Assembly (NCBI RefSeq): GCF_001705235.1
Contig: NZ_MCGV01000001.1
Coordinates: forward strand, 3,972,181 to 4,036,180
From: Clostridium pasteurianum
Lineage (GTDB): Bacteria; Bacillota; Clostridia; Clostridiales; Clostridiaceae
Direction of reading: 5' to 3'
DNA: 64,000 bases
Shown here: in pieces, positions 44,424 through 52,873 of the stretch
How positions within the stretch are numbered: the first letter of the stretch is position 1
Layout: each line of letters begins with the position of its first letter
Notes under the pieces: model-generated
Told to the model about the DNA's origin: nothing
Database searches by the model: none
What the model saw: the letters and a program-made list of their open reading frames with translations, nothing else
Made by a program: the position numbers and the translations under genes

Positions 44424-46874
44424 ATGAGTAGTACAATTGGTAGCAATCCATATTCTTATGTGGTTCCATATAGTACAAGCGATTTAATTGGAAATGAAAA
44501 TAGTGTGTACACACCTAATAAATCTGGCAGCAATTCTAGTACATCTACAACAAGCGCATCTGGAAGTTATTCTAAAGGGTTGATCTCTCAAATGTCAGGC
44601 TTAGATGTTGGACAAATGACTAATGAAATGCTTGCATCTGATCAGGTACAGTTAGATAAGTTATATGCTAAGCAGCAGACCTCTCAGTGGAGGCAGGATA
44701 TGTATAGATCAATTATAGATAATTTGCAGCATTTTCAAGATAAATATTTTAATCAGTTATCAAGTGACTATATATTCGCACCAAATGCGTTTTTAACCAA
44801 TTCTGCCAATTCTAATGTGAATAATGTTTCAGCTACAGCATTAAATAATGCAAAAGCGGGAACATATCAAATTACTTCAGCGACACTTGCAACATCTGCT
44901 AATGTAACAGCTACTTTAGGTTCAAAGCCACCAGCAGGAACAGCATTGTCGACACTTGGAATCCAGAGTGGTGTGTTACATTTTACAGCTAATGGTAGAA
45001 ATGTAAGCTATAATTTAAACAATAGTGTATCAATAAATACTGCAATGCAGGATTTATCATCTATGTCTGGCATGAATTTTAATTATAGTGAACTTACCGG
45101 AAAATTCAGTATTTCTACAAGCAAGACTGGAAGTGGTCAAAATGTTGATATTGAAGGTGTAGATGATAGTACTAGCTTTTTTAATAAACTTGGAATGACT
45201 TTAAGTGGAGGGACTATATCTACAACGGATACAGCTAGGATAGATGGTAACAGTACTATAACAGCTAATACTACATCATCTTCGGATAGGATATCAAATA
45301 CGAATTTAGCACTAAAAGATGGAGATGTATTATCGTTTACTGCTAATGGAGTGGCTCAAAGTTATACTGTAGATACAAGCAAAACAGTGGGAACGCTTAT
45401 GAGTGATTTGTCATCATTAACAGGTTCAACTTTTAGTTACGATGCTTCAACAGGTAAAATTAGTGCTCAAGCTGCTTCAGGTCAAAATTTGAGTTTATCC
45501 TATGCTAGTGGTAGTAGTGCTCAAACATTTTTTAACAATACATTTGGAAATTCAACTAGTTCCACTAGTATAACAGCTGCGGCTGGTACTTCTATAACAT
45601 CAGGTAATTTAATAACTACAAATTTGGGATTGAAAAATGGAGATACTTTATCATTTAGTGTTAATGGTGGAGCAACTGAAAATTACACTGTAGATACTAC
45701 TAAATCGATTAGTACAATTATGAGTGACCTCTCATCGTTAACAGGTTTAAATTTCAGTTATAATTCTTCAACAAGTAAAATCAGTGTTGAAGAAACAGGA
45801 ACTCAAAATCTAAATATATCTTATGCTGATGGTAGCAGCGCTCAAACATTTTTTAATAGTGCATTTGGCGCAACAGCAGGAGCTACTAGTATAACGCAAA
45901 CATCACATGGAGCTGCCCAAGGTACTTCTGGCGCAAATGGTACATTTACAATAAAAGAACCAGGTGATACTAGTAATGGTGTTGCTATAACGGAGTCTTC
46001 AAATATATTTACAGTTGATGGTGTGCAGTATAATGTTTCAAGTGCTATAGATTCATCAAATCCTGCTACAATAACTGTAAAGCAGGATGTATCTTCAGCA
46101 GTAAGTAAAATACAGGAATTTGTCAATGAATATAATGATCTTATAGGTGGGGTACAAACTATTATAAATCAAAGAACTGGTACTGCAAGTACTGGTGGAA
46201 GATATTCTGTACTTACGTTAGCTCAAGAGCAAGGGATGACAACGGATCAAATTACAAAATGGAATCAGAAAGCGCAGCAGGGCATACTTTCAAATGATGG
46301 CTTACTTGTAGATATGACAACATCTATGAGAACAGCCTTTTATACACCCGTTCAAGCTAATAATCTTACTATGAATGGGATTGGTTTATCAACATCAACT
46401 AAAAATTATACGGATTATGGGAAAATCACAATAGATGTAAGCAAACTTACAACTGCGCTGCAGAATAATCCTCAAGAGGTAATAGATTTATTCACTAAAG
46501 CTTCTACAAGTACAGGAATGTATACACCGGATTTGTCAAGTACTCAGCTTACTGCAAGAAATAGTGAAGAGGGAATTTTTCAAAGAATAAGTGATATAAT
46601 TAGTGAATATGCTGGAACTTATGTAGATAAGAATGGTAATCAAGGTAAGCTGATTCAAGAAGCAGGATGTAACAGTAGTGATTATTCAAATAATAAAAAT
46701 GCTATTTATAAGGAATTAAAGGATGAACAGGATGCAATTGCAACATTTAAAACAAAAATGAGTGGAGATAAAACAAGGTATACTAATAAATTTACTGCGC
46801 TTCAATCTGCACTTTCAACTTTAAATTCACAGTCAAGTTACTTATCATCTATGCTGCAAAGTAGTAATAGTTAA
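44424..46874 (+). CDS. fliD: Flagellar cap protein FliD, expanded by internal repeats
   Basis: 816 aa, against about 450-550 typical. FliD_N is visible at ~49-150 (SGLDVGQMTNEMLASDQVQL) and FliD_C at ~555-810 (FVNEYNDLIGGVQTIINQ, GIFQRISDII). Between them lie three related ~85-residue units, at ~178-260, ~294-380 and ~400-485, each with the pattern L.L..GD.LSF..NG....Y.VD...S...MSDLSSLTG..F.Y and ending SSAQTFFN..FG. Units 2 and 3 are very similar. The expansion probably forms extra surface domains on the cap. SD GAAGGGAG. Confidence 0.9.
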   Translation: MSSTIGSNPYSYVVPYSTSDLIGNENSVYTPNKSGSNSSTSTTSASGSYSKGLISQMSGLDVGQMTNEMLASDQVQLDKLYAKQQTSQWRQDMYRSIIDNLQHFQDKYFNQLSSDYIFAPNAFLTNSANSNVNNVSATALNNAKAGTYQITSATLATSANVTATLGSKPPAGTALSTLGIQSGVLHFTANGRNVSYNLNNSVSINTAMQDLSSMSGMNFNYSELTGKFSISTSKTGSGQNVDIEGVDDSTSFFNKLGMTLSGGTISTTDTARIDGNSTITANTTSSSDRISNTNLALKDGDVLSFTANGVAQSYTVDTSKTVGTLMSDLSSLTGSTFSYDASTGKISAQAASGQNLSLSYASGSSAQTFFNNTFGNSTSSTSITAAAGTSITSGNLITTNLGLKNGDTLSFSVNGGATENYTVDTTKSISTIMSDLSSLTGLNFSYNSSTSKISVEETGTQNLNISYADGSSAQTFFNSAFGATAGATSITQTSHGAAQGTSGANGTFTIKEPGDTSNGVAITESSNIFTVDGVQYNVSSAIDSSNPATITVKQDVSSAVSKIQEFVNEYNDLIGGVQTIINQRTGTASTGGRYSVLTLAQEQGMTTDQITKWNQKAQQGILSNDGLLVDMTTSMRTAFYTPVQANNLTMNGIGLSTSTKNYTDYGKITIDVSKLTTALQNNPQEVIDLFTKASTSTGMYTPDLSSTQLTARNSEEGIFQRISDIISEYAGTYVDKNGNQGKLIQEAGCNSSDYSNNKNAIYKELKDEQDAIATFKTKMSGDKTRYTNKFTALQSALSTLNSQSSYLSSMLQSSNS

Positions 46875-46933
46875 TAATTGAGAAACCTACTTATTGCAAG
46901 CTTTTGATGTCTTGGACTTGTAGAGGAGGAACT

Positions 46934-47284
46934 ATGGAGGATATACAGACTTTAGTTTCTAGTTTTAAAGAAAAAACTGTTAAAATGATATCATGTTTTG
47001 ATACGCAAAATTATGATGAATTAAATTCTTTATTAAAAGAGAGACAATATATAATAAATAGTATACAAGAAAATCTTGATTTCTATGGAAAGAAGAATAT
47101 AATTAAAGAATTTAATAACAGTGATATTGTAGATATTGATAAAAAGGTTGAAAAATTAATTAATGAAAATTTAGACATTATAAAAGATAAACTTAAATCA
47201 ATAAATGAAAAAGATTTTATAAATAAAAAATATGGTAATAGGCTCAGTGGTAATGCAATATTTTTTAATAAAAAAATTTATTGA
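46934..47284 (+). CDS. FliT-like flagellar chaperone candidate
   Basis: 116-aa all-helical protein from ATG 46934 (AGAGGAGG 4-5 bases ahead; an ATG at 46904 has no SD). Position after fliD and features such as YDELNSLLKERQYIINSIQ, like the FliT consensus (L..LL..R..LI..I), suggest the chaperone of FliD. Sequence similarity is weak, so this is mostly context. The flagellin 1 promoter starts within 7 bases of its stop. Confidence 0.6.
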   Translation: MEDIQTLVSSFKEKTVKMISCFDTQNYDELNSLLKERQYIINSIQENLDFYGKKNIIKEFNNSDIVDIDKKVEKLINENLDIIKDKLKSINEKDFINKKYGNRLSGNAIFFNKKIY

Positions 47285-47290
47285 AAATTA

Positions 47291-47317
47291 TAAAGTAATA
47301 TAAAAACACTACGATAA
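47291..47317 (+). promoter_or_regulatory. Sigma-28 promoter of flagellin 1
   Basis: TAAA (47291-47294), 15-base spacer, TACGATAA (47310-47317); 71 bases before the start codon. Matches the other sigma-28 promoters base for base in the -10. Confidence 0.78.
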
Positions 47318-47348
47318 ATATTGTGTAAAGCGATAAGTTATAGAAATC

Positions 47349-47379
47349 GGGAAAGGATTCCCATTTAAATTCAAGGAGG
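47349..47379 (+). promoter_or_regulatory. CsrA-type hairpin and Shine-Dalgarno in flagellin 1 leader
   Basis: GGGAA-AGGA-TTCCC (47349-47362) makes a 5-bp stem presenting AGGA in the loop, the preferred CsrA target; ten bases later AAGGAGG (47373-47379) is the SD and a second GGA. This is the two-site layout known for the Bacillus hag leader. Confidence 0.7.
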
Positions 47380-47387
47380 AATTTATT

Positions 47388-48218
47388 ATGATAATCAATC
47401 ACAATCTTAGTGGAAATACAGCACTTAGTTATTTAAACAAGAATCAAAAAAGTGCTTCAGCTTCAATGGAGAAGTTAAGTTCAGGTTTAAGAATTAACAA
47501 AGCAGCTGATGATGCAGCAGGACTATCAATATCACAAAAGATGCAATCACAAATCAATGGTCTTGATAAGGCACAAAGCAATGCACAAGATGGAATATCA
47601 TTAATTCAGACAGCAGAAGGTGGATTAAATGAAACACAATCAATCCTTCAGAGAATGAATGAATTAGCAACACAAGCTGCAAATGATACAAATGTAAGCT
47701 TAAATAGAAGTGCAGTATCAGCAGAAATGTCAACACTTGCAGATGAAATAGATCATATTTCTCAGCAGACAAACTTCAATGGTGTAAGTCTTTTGACAGG
47801 TAGTACTACTACATTGACATTCCAGATAGGATCAACAGCAAATAGTTATGATTCTATTGGACTTAATTTGAACAGCATAAAAATGGGTTCAGCATCTTTA
47901 TCTGTTGGTACATCAGCTATATCTGTTAGCGATAATACTAAAGCAACAGCTTCAATGAGCCTTATACAGAAAGCAATAGATACAGTATCAACTTCAAGAG
48001 CATATCTTGGAGCAGTACAGAACAGACTTACACATACAATAAATAACCTTTCAACAGAGCAAGAGAATTTAACAACAGCAAATGCAAACATAACAGATGT
48101 TGATATGGCTAAAGAAATGATGAACTACTCAAAAGAGAGCGTTCTTCAACAGGCAGCTCAGTCAATGCTTGCACAAGCTAATCAGAATCCACAACAGGTT
48201 CTTAAATTATTACAATAA
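47388..48218 (+). CDS. hag: Flagellin 1
   Basis: 276-aa filament subunit. D0/D1 N-terminus MIINHNLSGNTALSYLNKN, LSSGLRINKAADDAAGLSISQKM and C-terminus ITDVDMAKEMMNYSKESVLQQAAQSMLAQANQNPQQVLKLLQ (given here as family hallmark). Central domain is minimal (~135-195), Ser/Thr-rich, a likely site of O-glycosylation by the downstream locus. No Cys, no signal peptide; exported by the flagellar system. Differs from flagellin 2 by one residue (Ser139). Confidence 0.95.
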   Translation: MIINHNLSGNTALSYLNKNQKSASASMEKLSSGLRINKAADDAAGLSISQKMQSQINGLDKAQSNAQDGISLIQTAEGGLNETQSILQRMNELATQAANDTNVSLNRSAVSAEMSTLADEIDHISQQTNFNGVSLLTGSTTTLTFQIGSTANSYDSIGLNLNSIKMGSASLSVGTSAISVSDNTKATASMSLIQKAIDTVSTSRAYLGAVQNRLTHTINNLSTEQENLTTANANITDVDMAKEMMNYSKESVLQQAAQSMLAQANQNPQQVLKLLQ

Positions 48219-48261
48219 TATTGCGCTTTTAATAAAAAAATTAAAAATATAAACAAAATAT

Positions 48262-48292
48262 GGGAAAGGATTCCCGCTTAAATTCAAGGAGG
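48262..48292 (+). promoter_or_regulatory. CsrA-type hairpin and Shine-Dalgarno in flagellin 2 leader
   Basis: Same GGGAA-AGGA-TTCCC hairpin (48262-48275), 10-base gap and AAGGAGG (48286-48292) as in flagellin 1. No sigma-28 promoter is visible in the 82-base gap, so flagellin 2 is probably transcribed from the flagellin 1 promoter but keeps its own translational control. Confidence 0.68.
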
Positions 48293-48300
48293 AATTTATT

Positions 48301-49131
48301 ATGATAATCAATCACAATCTTAGTGGAAACACAGCACTTAGTTATTTAAACAAGAATCAGAAGAGTGCTTCAGCTTCAATGGAAAAGTTAAGTTCAGGTT
48401 TAAGAATTAATAAGGCAGCAGATGATGCAGCAGGACTATCAATATCACAAAAGATGCAGTCACAAATCAATGGTCTTGATAAGGCACAAAGCAATGCACA
48501 AGATGGAATATCATTAATTCAGACAGCAGAAGGTGGATTAAATGAAACACAATCAATCCTTCAGAGAATGAATGAATTAGCAACACAAGCTGCAAATGAT
48601 ACAAATGTAAGCTTAAATAGAAGTGCAGTATCAGCAGAAATGTCAACACTTGCAGATGAAATAGATCATATTTCTCAGCAGACAAACTTCAATGGTGTAA
48701 GTCTTTTGACAGGTGGTACTACTACATTGACATTCCAGATAGGATCAACAGCAAATAGTTATGATTCTATTGGACTTAATTTGAACAGCATAAAAATGGG
48801 TTCAGCATCTTTATCTGTTGGTACATCAGCTATATCTGTTAGCGATAATACTAAAGCAACAGCTTCAATGAGCCTTATACAGAAAGCAATAGATACAGTA
48901 TCAACTTCAAGAGCATATCTTGGAGCAGTACAGAACAGACTTACACATACAATAAATAACCTTTCAACAGAGCAAGAGAATTTAACAACAGCAAATGCAA
49001 ACATAACAGATGTTGATATGGCTAAAGAAATGATGAACTACTCAAAAGAGAGCGTTCTTCAACAGGCAGCTCAGTCAATGCTTGCACAAGCTAATCAGAA
49101 TCCACAACAGGTTCTTAAATTATTACAATAA
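48301..49131 (+). CDS. hag: Flagellin 2
   Basis: 276 aa, identical to flagellin 1 except Gly for Ser at 139; at DNA level the genes are almost identical including third codon positions, so they have been recently duplicated or homogenised by gene conversion. Leader hairpin conserved. Ends with a strong terminator also found after flagellin 3. Confidence 0.95.
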   Translation: MIINHNLSGNTALSYLNKNQKSASASMEKLSSGLRINKAADDAAGLSISQKMQSQINGLDKAQSNAQDGISLIQTAEGGLNETQSILQRMNELATQAANDTNVSLNRSAVSAEMSTLADEIDHISQQTNFNGVSLLTGGTTTLTFQIGSTANSYDSIGLNLNSIKMGSASLSVGTSAISVSDNTKATASMSLIQKAIDTVSTSRAYLGAVQNRLTHTINNLSTEQENLTTANANITDVDMAKEMMNYSKESVLQQAAQSMLAQANQNPQQVLKLLQ

Positions 49132-49146
49132 TATAGATTTTAATAA

Positions 49147-49175
49147 AACCTCCGCTATTATGCGGAGGTTTTTTC
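49147..49175 (+). terminator. Rho-independent terminator of flagellins 1-2
   Basis: aacctccgc-tattat-gcggaggtt followed by a run of Ts. Nearly identical to the flagellin 3 terminator at 51273. Confidence 0.9.
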
Positions 49176-49252
49176 TAAATGCCATATAATGATTCGGTGC
49201 GTTTGTTTACTGAGTTAATTTATTGAGGAAATGGATTTAACAGATTTGTATT

Positions 49253-49282
49253 GGACCTAATATCGTATACGGTATTAGGTCC
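49253..49282. repeat. 30-bp near-perfect palindrome
   Basis: ggacctaatatc / ggtattaggtcc around gtatac, one mismatch. It lies between the flagellin 2 terminator and transposase debris. No U-run. It may be an insertion-sequence remnant or protein-binding site. Confidence 0.5.
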
Positions 49283-49304
49283 TAAATATATTGTATTGCT
49301 TACT

Positions 49305-49561
49305 TTAGGCTATCAGCATACGGATACTACAAAGCTAATTCCATTTATAAAAAAATCATGGAAAATTTTTTGCATTTTAAGCACTCAAATATAACTGCGG
49401 ATGCAGGTTATGAGAGTGATATTAGTAGATTGGAAAGTAACACACATAATGTAAATAAGTTACATTGCAAAACCCAATCAGATAGCACAGAAACACATCT
49501 TTTTCAATTTAAAATCCACGTAATTAAAAAAAGCTTCTTTTACAAAGACTTATTAAAGTGA
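49305..49561 (+). pseudogene. Transposase fragment (IS1182/IS5-like DDE), frameshifted
   Basis: YQHTDTTKLIPFIKK in one frame continues as FKHSNITADAGYES in the next after a slip in a poly-A run near 49347, matching the central D-containing segment (..TDTTTLIPFL...KNI.ADAGYESE..) of IS1182-type transposases. Both ends are missing, so it is a dead fragment. Confidence 0.7.
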
Positions 49562-49564
49562 ACA

Positions 49565-50152
49565 ATTTTTTTTTTTATTGAACTTTAGTAACGTTCTCTT
49601 TTAAGGATACCACAAAAGCCTTTTATAAGACCGTTGTCAATGTTTAGTAGATTTTTAGCTATGTATTGTGGATCTGCTGTGTGCCTAGTACAACCTTTGT
49701 TTGCATATTTAAGTGTTGATTTTATATTTAAATTACGACATATGCGTAAAACACGTTTATCATTCGCTTTAATATCATGATATCGTTCTGAATCATCTCG
49801 TATTCTTTGATATCCTTTATTAGGGCTTTCTTCATGAATTTCTTCAATTTCATAGGCAATGAGGTGTTTTATACTCTCATTTTCAGCACGCAGTTTTTCT
49901 TCCTTTAGTCATGACAGTATTTTCTCCTGTTCCCAAAGATTTTAGCTTTTGATGACCAGTATACTTCTTAATCCATCTTCTGAGTTGAGTTTCTGACCGG
50001 ATTTTATATTTTTTCAGTATTTCAGAAGCTGTATATTTTTTCTTTCAGATAATCATTAATTGCTGCATGTTTTAATACTGAAGAATATCTACTTGCTTTA
50101 CTGCTTGTTCTTAACCCATCAAATCCAAAAGCGAATATTTGTGTTTAAATGC
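49565..50152 (-). pseudogene. IS3-family transposase remnant (OrfA-OrfB), degraded
   Basis: On the minus strand: start-like MAFKHKYS near 50152 with an early frameshift, the OrfA helix-turn-helix (SEILKKYKIRSETQLRRWIKKY), then OrfB text NKGYQRIRDD, RICRNLNIKSTLKY and CTRHTADPQYIAKN, then directly GLIKGFCGILKRERY. The DDE catalytic middle has been deleted. Several frameshifts; not functional. Confidence 0.72.
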
Positions 50153-50160
50153 CATAAAAA

Positions 50161-50222
50161 TATGCTCCCTCCTAAGTAACAAGTTTTTTATTATTTTACT
50201 TGACCACTTAGAAGGGAGCATA
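50161..50222. repeat. Inverted repeat upstream of the IS3-type remnant
   Basis: tatgctccctcctaagt and acttagaagggagcata are near-perfect complements separated by an AT-rich loop. It lies just before the remnant's OrfA start and may include the left IS end; a hairpin covering the transposase RBS could limit its expression. Confidence 0.55.
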
Positions 50223-50310
50223 TTTTTTATGCTAATGTAATACCTTTGTTTTTACTTATTAGTGTATAAAAAGTTACATACAACAATAAAACATTTTTCG
50301 ACAAAAAGTA

Positions 50311-50337
50311 TAAAGCATCATTATAATATTACGATAT
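50311..50337 (+). promoter_or_regulatory. Sigma-28 promoter of flagellin 3
   Basis: TAAA (50311-50314), 15-base spacer, TACGATAT (50330-50337), the closest match to the SigD -10 in the window; 83 bases before the start codon. Confidence 0.78.
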
Positions 50338-50380
50338 ATAAATTAGTATTAATGAAATTCTAAAAATATAAACAAAATAT

Positions 50381-50411
50381 GGGAAAGGATTCCCATTAAA
50401 GTTCAAGGAGG
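50381..50411 (+). promoter_or_regulatory. CsrA-type hairpin and Shine-Dalgarno in flagellin 3 leader
   Basis: GGGAA-AGGA-TTCCC (50381-50394), here extended by flanking AT/AT pairing, a 10-base gap, then AAGGAGG (50405-50411). Spacing identical to the other two flagellin leaders despite other sequence drift. Confidence 0.7.
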
Positions 50412-50419
50412 AATTTATC

Positions 50420-51259
50420 ATGATAATCAATCACAATCTTAGTGGAAACACAGCACTTAGCTATTTAAACAAGAATCAAAAAAGCGCTTCAGCTTCAATG
50501 GAAAAGTTAAGTTCAGGTTTAAGAATCAACAAGGCAGCAGATGATGCAGCAGGACTATCAATATCACAAAAGATGCAGTCACAAATTAATGGTCTTGATA
50601 AGGCACAAAGCAATGCACAAGATGGAATATCATTAATTCAGACAGCAGAAGGTGGATTAAATGAAACACAATCAATTCTTCAGAGAATGAATGAACTTGC
50701 AACACAAGCTGCCAATGATACAAATGTAAGCTTAAATAGAAGTGCAGTATCAGCAGAAATGTCAACACTTGCAGATGAAATAAATCATATTTCTCAGCAG
50801 ACTAATTTCAATGGTGTTAATTTGTTGTCGGCAGATACATCAGTAGCTAATACTTTAACTTTCCAAATAGGTTCAACATCTAATGCATATGATTCTATTG
50901 GACTTAACATAAATAGTATAGCTATGAATGCAACTTCTTTAAGTGTTGATACATCTTCTCTAAGTGTTAGTAACAATGCTCAAGCAACAGGTTCAATGAG
51001 TATTATACAGAAAGCAATAGATACAGTATCAACTTCAAGAGCATATCTTGGAGCAGTACAGAACAGACTTACACATACAATAAATAACCTTTCAACAGAG
51101 CAAGAGAATTTAACAACAGCAAATGCAAACATAACAGATGTTGATATGGCTAAAGAAATGATGAACTACTCAAAAGAGAGCGTTCTTCAACAGGCAGCTC
51201 AATCAATGCTTGCACAAGCTAATCAGAATCCACAGCAGGTTCTTAAATTATTGCAATAA
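50420..51259 (+). CDS. hag: Flagellin 3
   Basis: 279 aa. First ~120 and last ~85 residues match flagellins 1 and 2 almost exactly, while the central segment (~122-195, NLLSADTSVANTLTF, SIAMNATSLSVDTSS) has diverged and is 3 residues longer. This mosaic fits gene conversion at the ends plus diversification of the exposed domain. Own sigma-28 promoter and terminator. Confidence 0.95.
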   Translation: MIINHNLSGNTALSYLNKNQKSASASMEKLSSGLRINKAADDAAGLSISQKMQSQINGLDKAQSNAQDGISLIQTAEGGLNETQSILQRMNELATQAANDTNVSLNRSAVSAEMSTLADEINHISQQTNFNGVNLLSADTSVANTLTFQIGSTSNAYDSIGLNINSIAMNATSLSVDTSSLSVSNNAQATGSMSIIQKAIDTVSTSRAYLGAVQNRLTHTINNLSTEQENLTTANANITDVDMAKEMMNYSKESVLQQAAQSMLAQANQNPQQVLKLLQ

Positions 51260-51272
51260 TATAGATTATAAT

Positions 51273-51303
51273 AAAGCCTCCGCTATTATGCGGAGGTTTT
51301 TTG
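51273..51303 (+). terminator. Rho-independent terminator of flagellin 3
   Basis: gcctccgc-tattat-gcggaggt and a T-run, a copy of the terminator after flagellin 2. Confidence 0.9.
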
Positions 51304-51333
51304 TTCATGTTCACTAAGCTGATGGATATTTAT

Positions 51334-51360
51334 TAAAGTATAATAAAATATTATCGATAA
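51334..51360 (+). promoter_or_regulatory. Candidate sigma-28 promoter of the glycosylation locus
   Basis: TAAA (51334-51337), 15-base spacer, ATCGATAA (51353-51360). The CGATAA core and spacing match the four stronger promoters; the first two -10 bases are swapped (AT for TA). It lies 32 bases before the glycosyltransferase gene. Confidence 0.55.
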
Positions 51361-51391
51361 TCAGAGTATTAAGTTCTATGGAGGATTACTA

Positions 51392-52555
51392 ATGAAAATT
51401 AGCCTATGTATGATTGTTAAAAATGAAGAAAAATATATAAAAATGTGTCTTGAAAATGCTATGAAACTTGCAGATGAAGCTGTAATTGTAGACACCGGTT
51501 CGACAGATAAAACTAAAGAAATAATTAGAGAGTTTGATAGTAATATTAAGATTATTGATTATAAATGGGAAAATGATTTTTCCAAGGCAAGGAATATATC
51601 CATTGAAAATGCATCAGGGGATTGGATTCTTATTCTTGATGCAGATGAGAAGCTATTGTGTGATGCAGCTAAGGTTAGAGAAATTCTTAAAGATGCAAAA
51701 GTAGAAGGATATAAAATACCATTATACAACATTATGGACGCAAGCATGATATTATATTCTGCAGTTTATACTAAAATTTTTAGAAATAAAAAGGAATATA
51801 GATATTCTGGAAGTATACATGAGCAAATAAATATTCCAGATATTCAGAAAAATGATTTTATATTGGATGACAAAATATGCAAAATTATTCATTATGGATA
51901 TTTAGCATCTGTGGTAAAGAAGAGAAACAAATCTGACAGAAACTTGAAAATACTGAAAAAACAGTTAAAAGAAAAACCAAATGAGCCTTTTGTTTATTAT
52001 AATATTGGTGTAAGCTATGAAGTAGCAGGTGATTATAAAAAAGCACTGCAGTATTTTTTTAAATGCAATGAACTGGCAGGGAAAAAAGATCCTACAGGTA
52101 TAACACTGTATGAGATTGATATGGCAAAAAGGATGGCAGAGGCTCTTGTTAAAATTGAAGAATACGATGCATGTATTGAAATGGTTGATAACCTTTTAAG
52201 CGATGAGTGTTACAAAGGCTTTGTTGACTTAGAATATATAAAAGGTTTTTGCTATTATTTGAAAAAAGATTACAAAACAGCTATTAAAGTGTTTAAAGAA
52301 TGTATAGATATGGGTGAAACAAAAAAATTTGTATCAGTATTTGGTATGGGAAGTTTTAAGCCTAAACGTATGATAGCCCAATGTTATGTTAATTTGAATG
52401 AAGAAGTTAAAGCAATAAATGCTTTTATGGAATGTGTATTTGATACTAATAATTTTGTGTATGATGGGTTAAATGAATTTAGGAAGTATCTAATAATTAA
52501 TAAGAGGGCTGAAATATTAAACGAGCTTAATAAATTGGTTGGTGAAAAACATTGA
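51392..52555 (+). CDS. Family 2 glycosyltransferase with TPR region
   Basis: 387 aa. GT-A domain (~1-190): SLCMIVKNEEKYI, VDTGSTDKTKEI, DFSKARNISIENASGDWIL and the metal-binding LDADE (~88-92). C-terminal half has TPR-like helix pairs (EPFVYYNIGVSYEVAGDYKKALQYF, split about residue 205-230, and LEYIKGFCYYLKKDYKTAI). Proteins of this type glycosylate peptides and proteins (SunS-like) and occur next to flagellins, so flagellin is the likely acceptor. SD ATGGAGG. It overlaps the next gene by 4 bases. Confidence 0.85.
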   Translation: MKISLCMIVKNEEKYIKMCLENAMKLADEAVIVDTGSTDKTKEIIREFDSNIKIIDYKWENDFSKARNISIENASGDWILILDADEKLLCDAAKVREILKDAKVEGYKIPLYNIMDASMILYSAVYTKIFRNKKEYRYSGSIHEQINIPDIQKNDFILDDKICKIIHYGYLASVVKKRNKSDRNLKILKKQLKEKPNEPFVYYNIGVSYEVAGDYKKALQYFFKCNELAGKKDPTGITLYEIDMAKRMAEALVKIEEYDACIEMVDNLLSDECYKGFVDLEYIKGFCYYLKKDYKTAIKVFKECIDMGETKKFVSVFGMGSFKPKRMIAQCYVNLNEEVKAINAFMECVFDTNNFVYDGLNEFRKYLIINKRAEILNELNKLVGEKH

Positions 52556-52872
52556 TTGAGTTACTTAACAATTTAAAATTAAATTTATATAATATCATAT
52601 ATGAGTTTCAATCAGGTCATGATAATTCAGCAGTTATAAGAGTTGGCAGTTTATCACAGGAAATATCAAAAATCATGTGGAATATGAATCAAAATGGGAT
52701 GAGCAATATTATCGAAAATGATGGCAGGAAATTAAATAACATTTTACTTAATGTAGCTAATTCCATAAAAACTGAAAATTATATTTTAATTGATGACTTG
52801 CTTGAATATGAATTTATACCGATGATTGATGAATGGATTTCAAAATTAGATCCTTTAAAAGGAGATGTCTAA
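52552..52872 (+). CDS. Small helical protein of unknown function
   Basis: 106 aa starting at TTG 52552, which overlaps the stop of the glycosyltransferase (TTGA), so translation is coupled. Predominantly helical and amphipathic, with an acidic C-terminal half (LLEYEFIPMIDEWISKLD). No motif recognised. The position between a glycosyltransferase and a Maf protein in a tightly packed cluster suggests an accessory subunit for one of them. Confidence 0.65.
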   Translation: MIELLNNLKLNLYNIIYEFQSGHDNSAVIRVGSLSQEISKIMWNMNQNGMSNIIENDGRKLNNILLNVANSIKTENYILIDDLLEYEFIPMIDEWISKLDPLKGDV

Positions 52873-52873
52873 T

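Noticed and set aside
47554-49004. Paired minus-strand reading frames of 72 and 81 aa, repeated in flagellins 1 and 2
   Set aside because: They are duplicated only because the flagellin genes are duplicated; no SD or promoter, and codon positions follow the flagellin frame.
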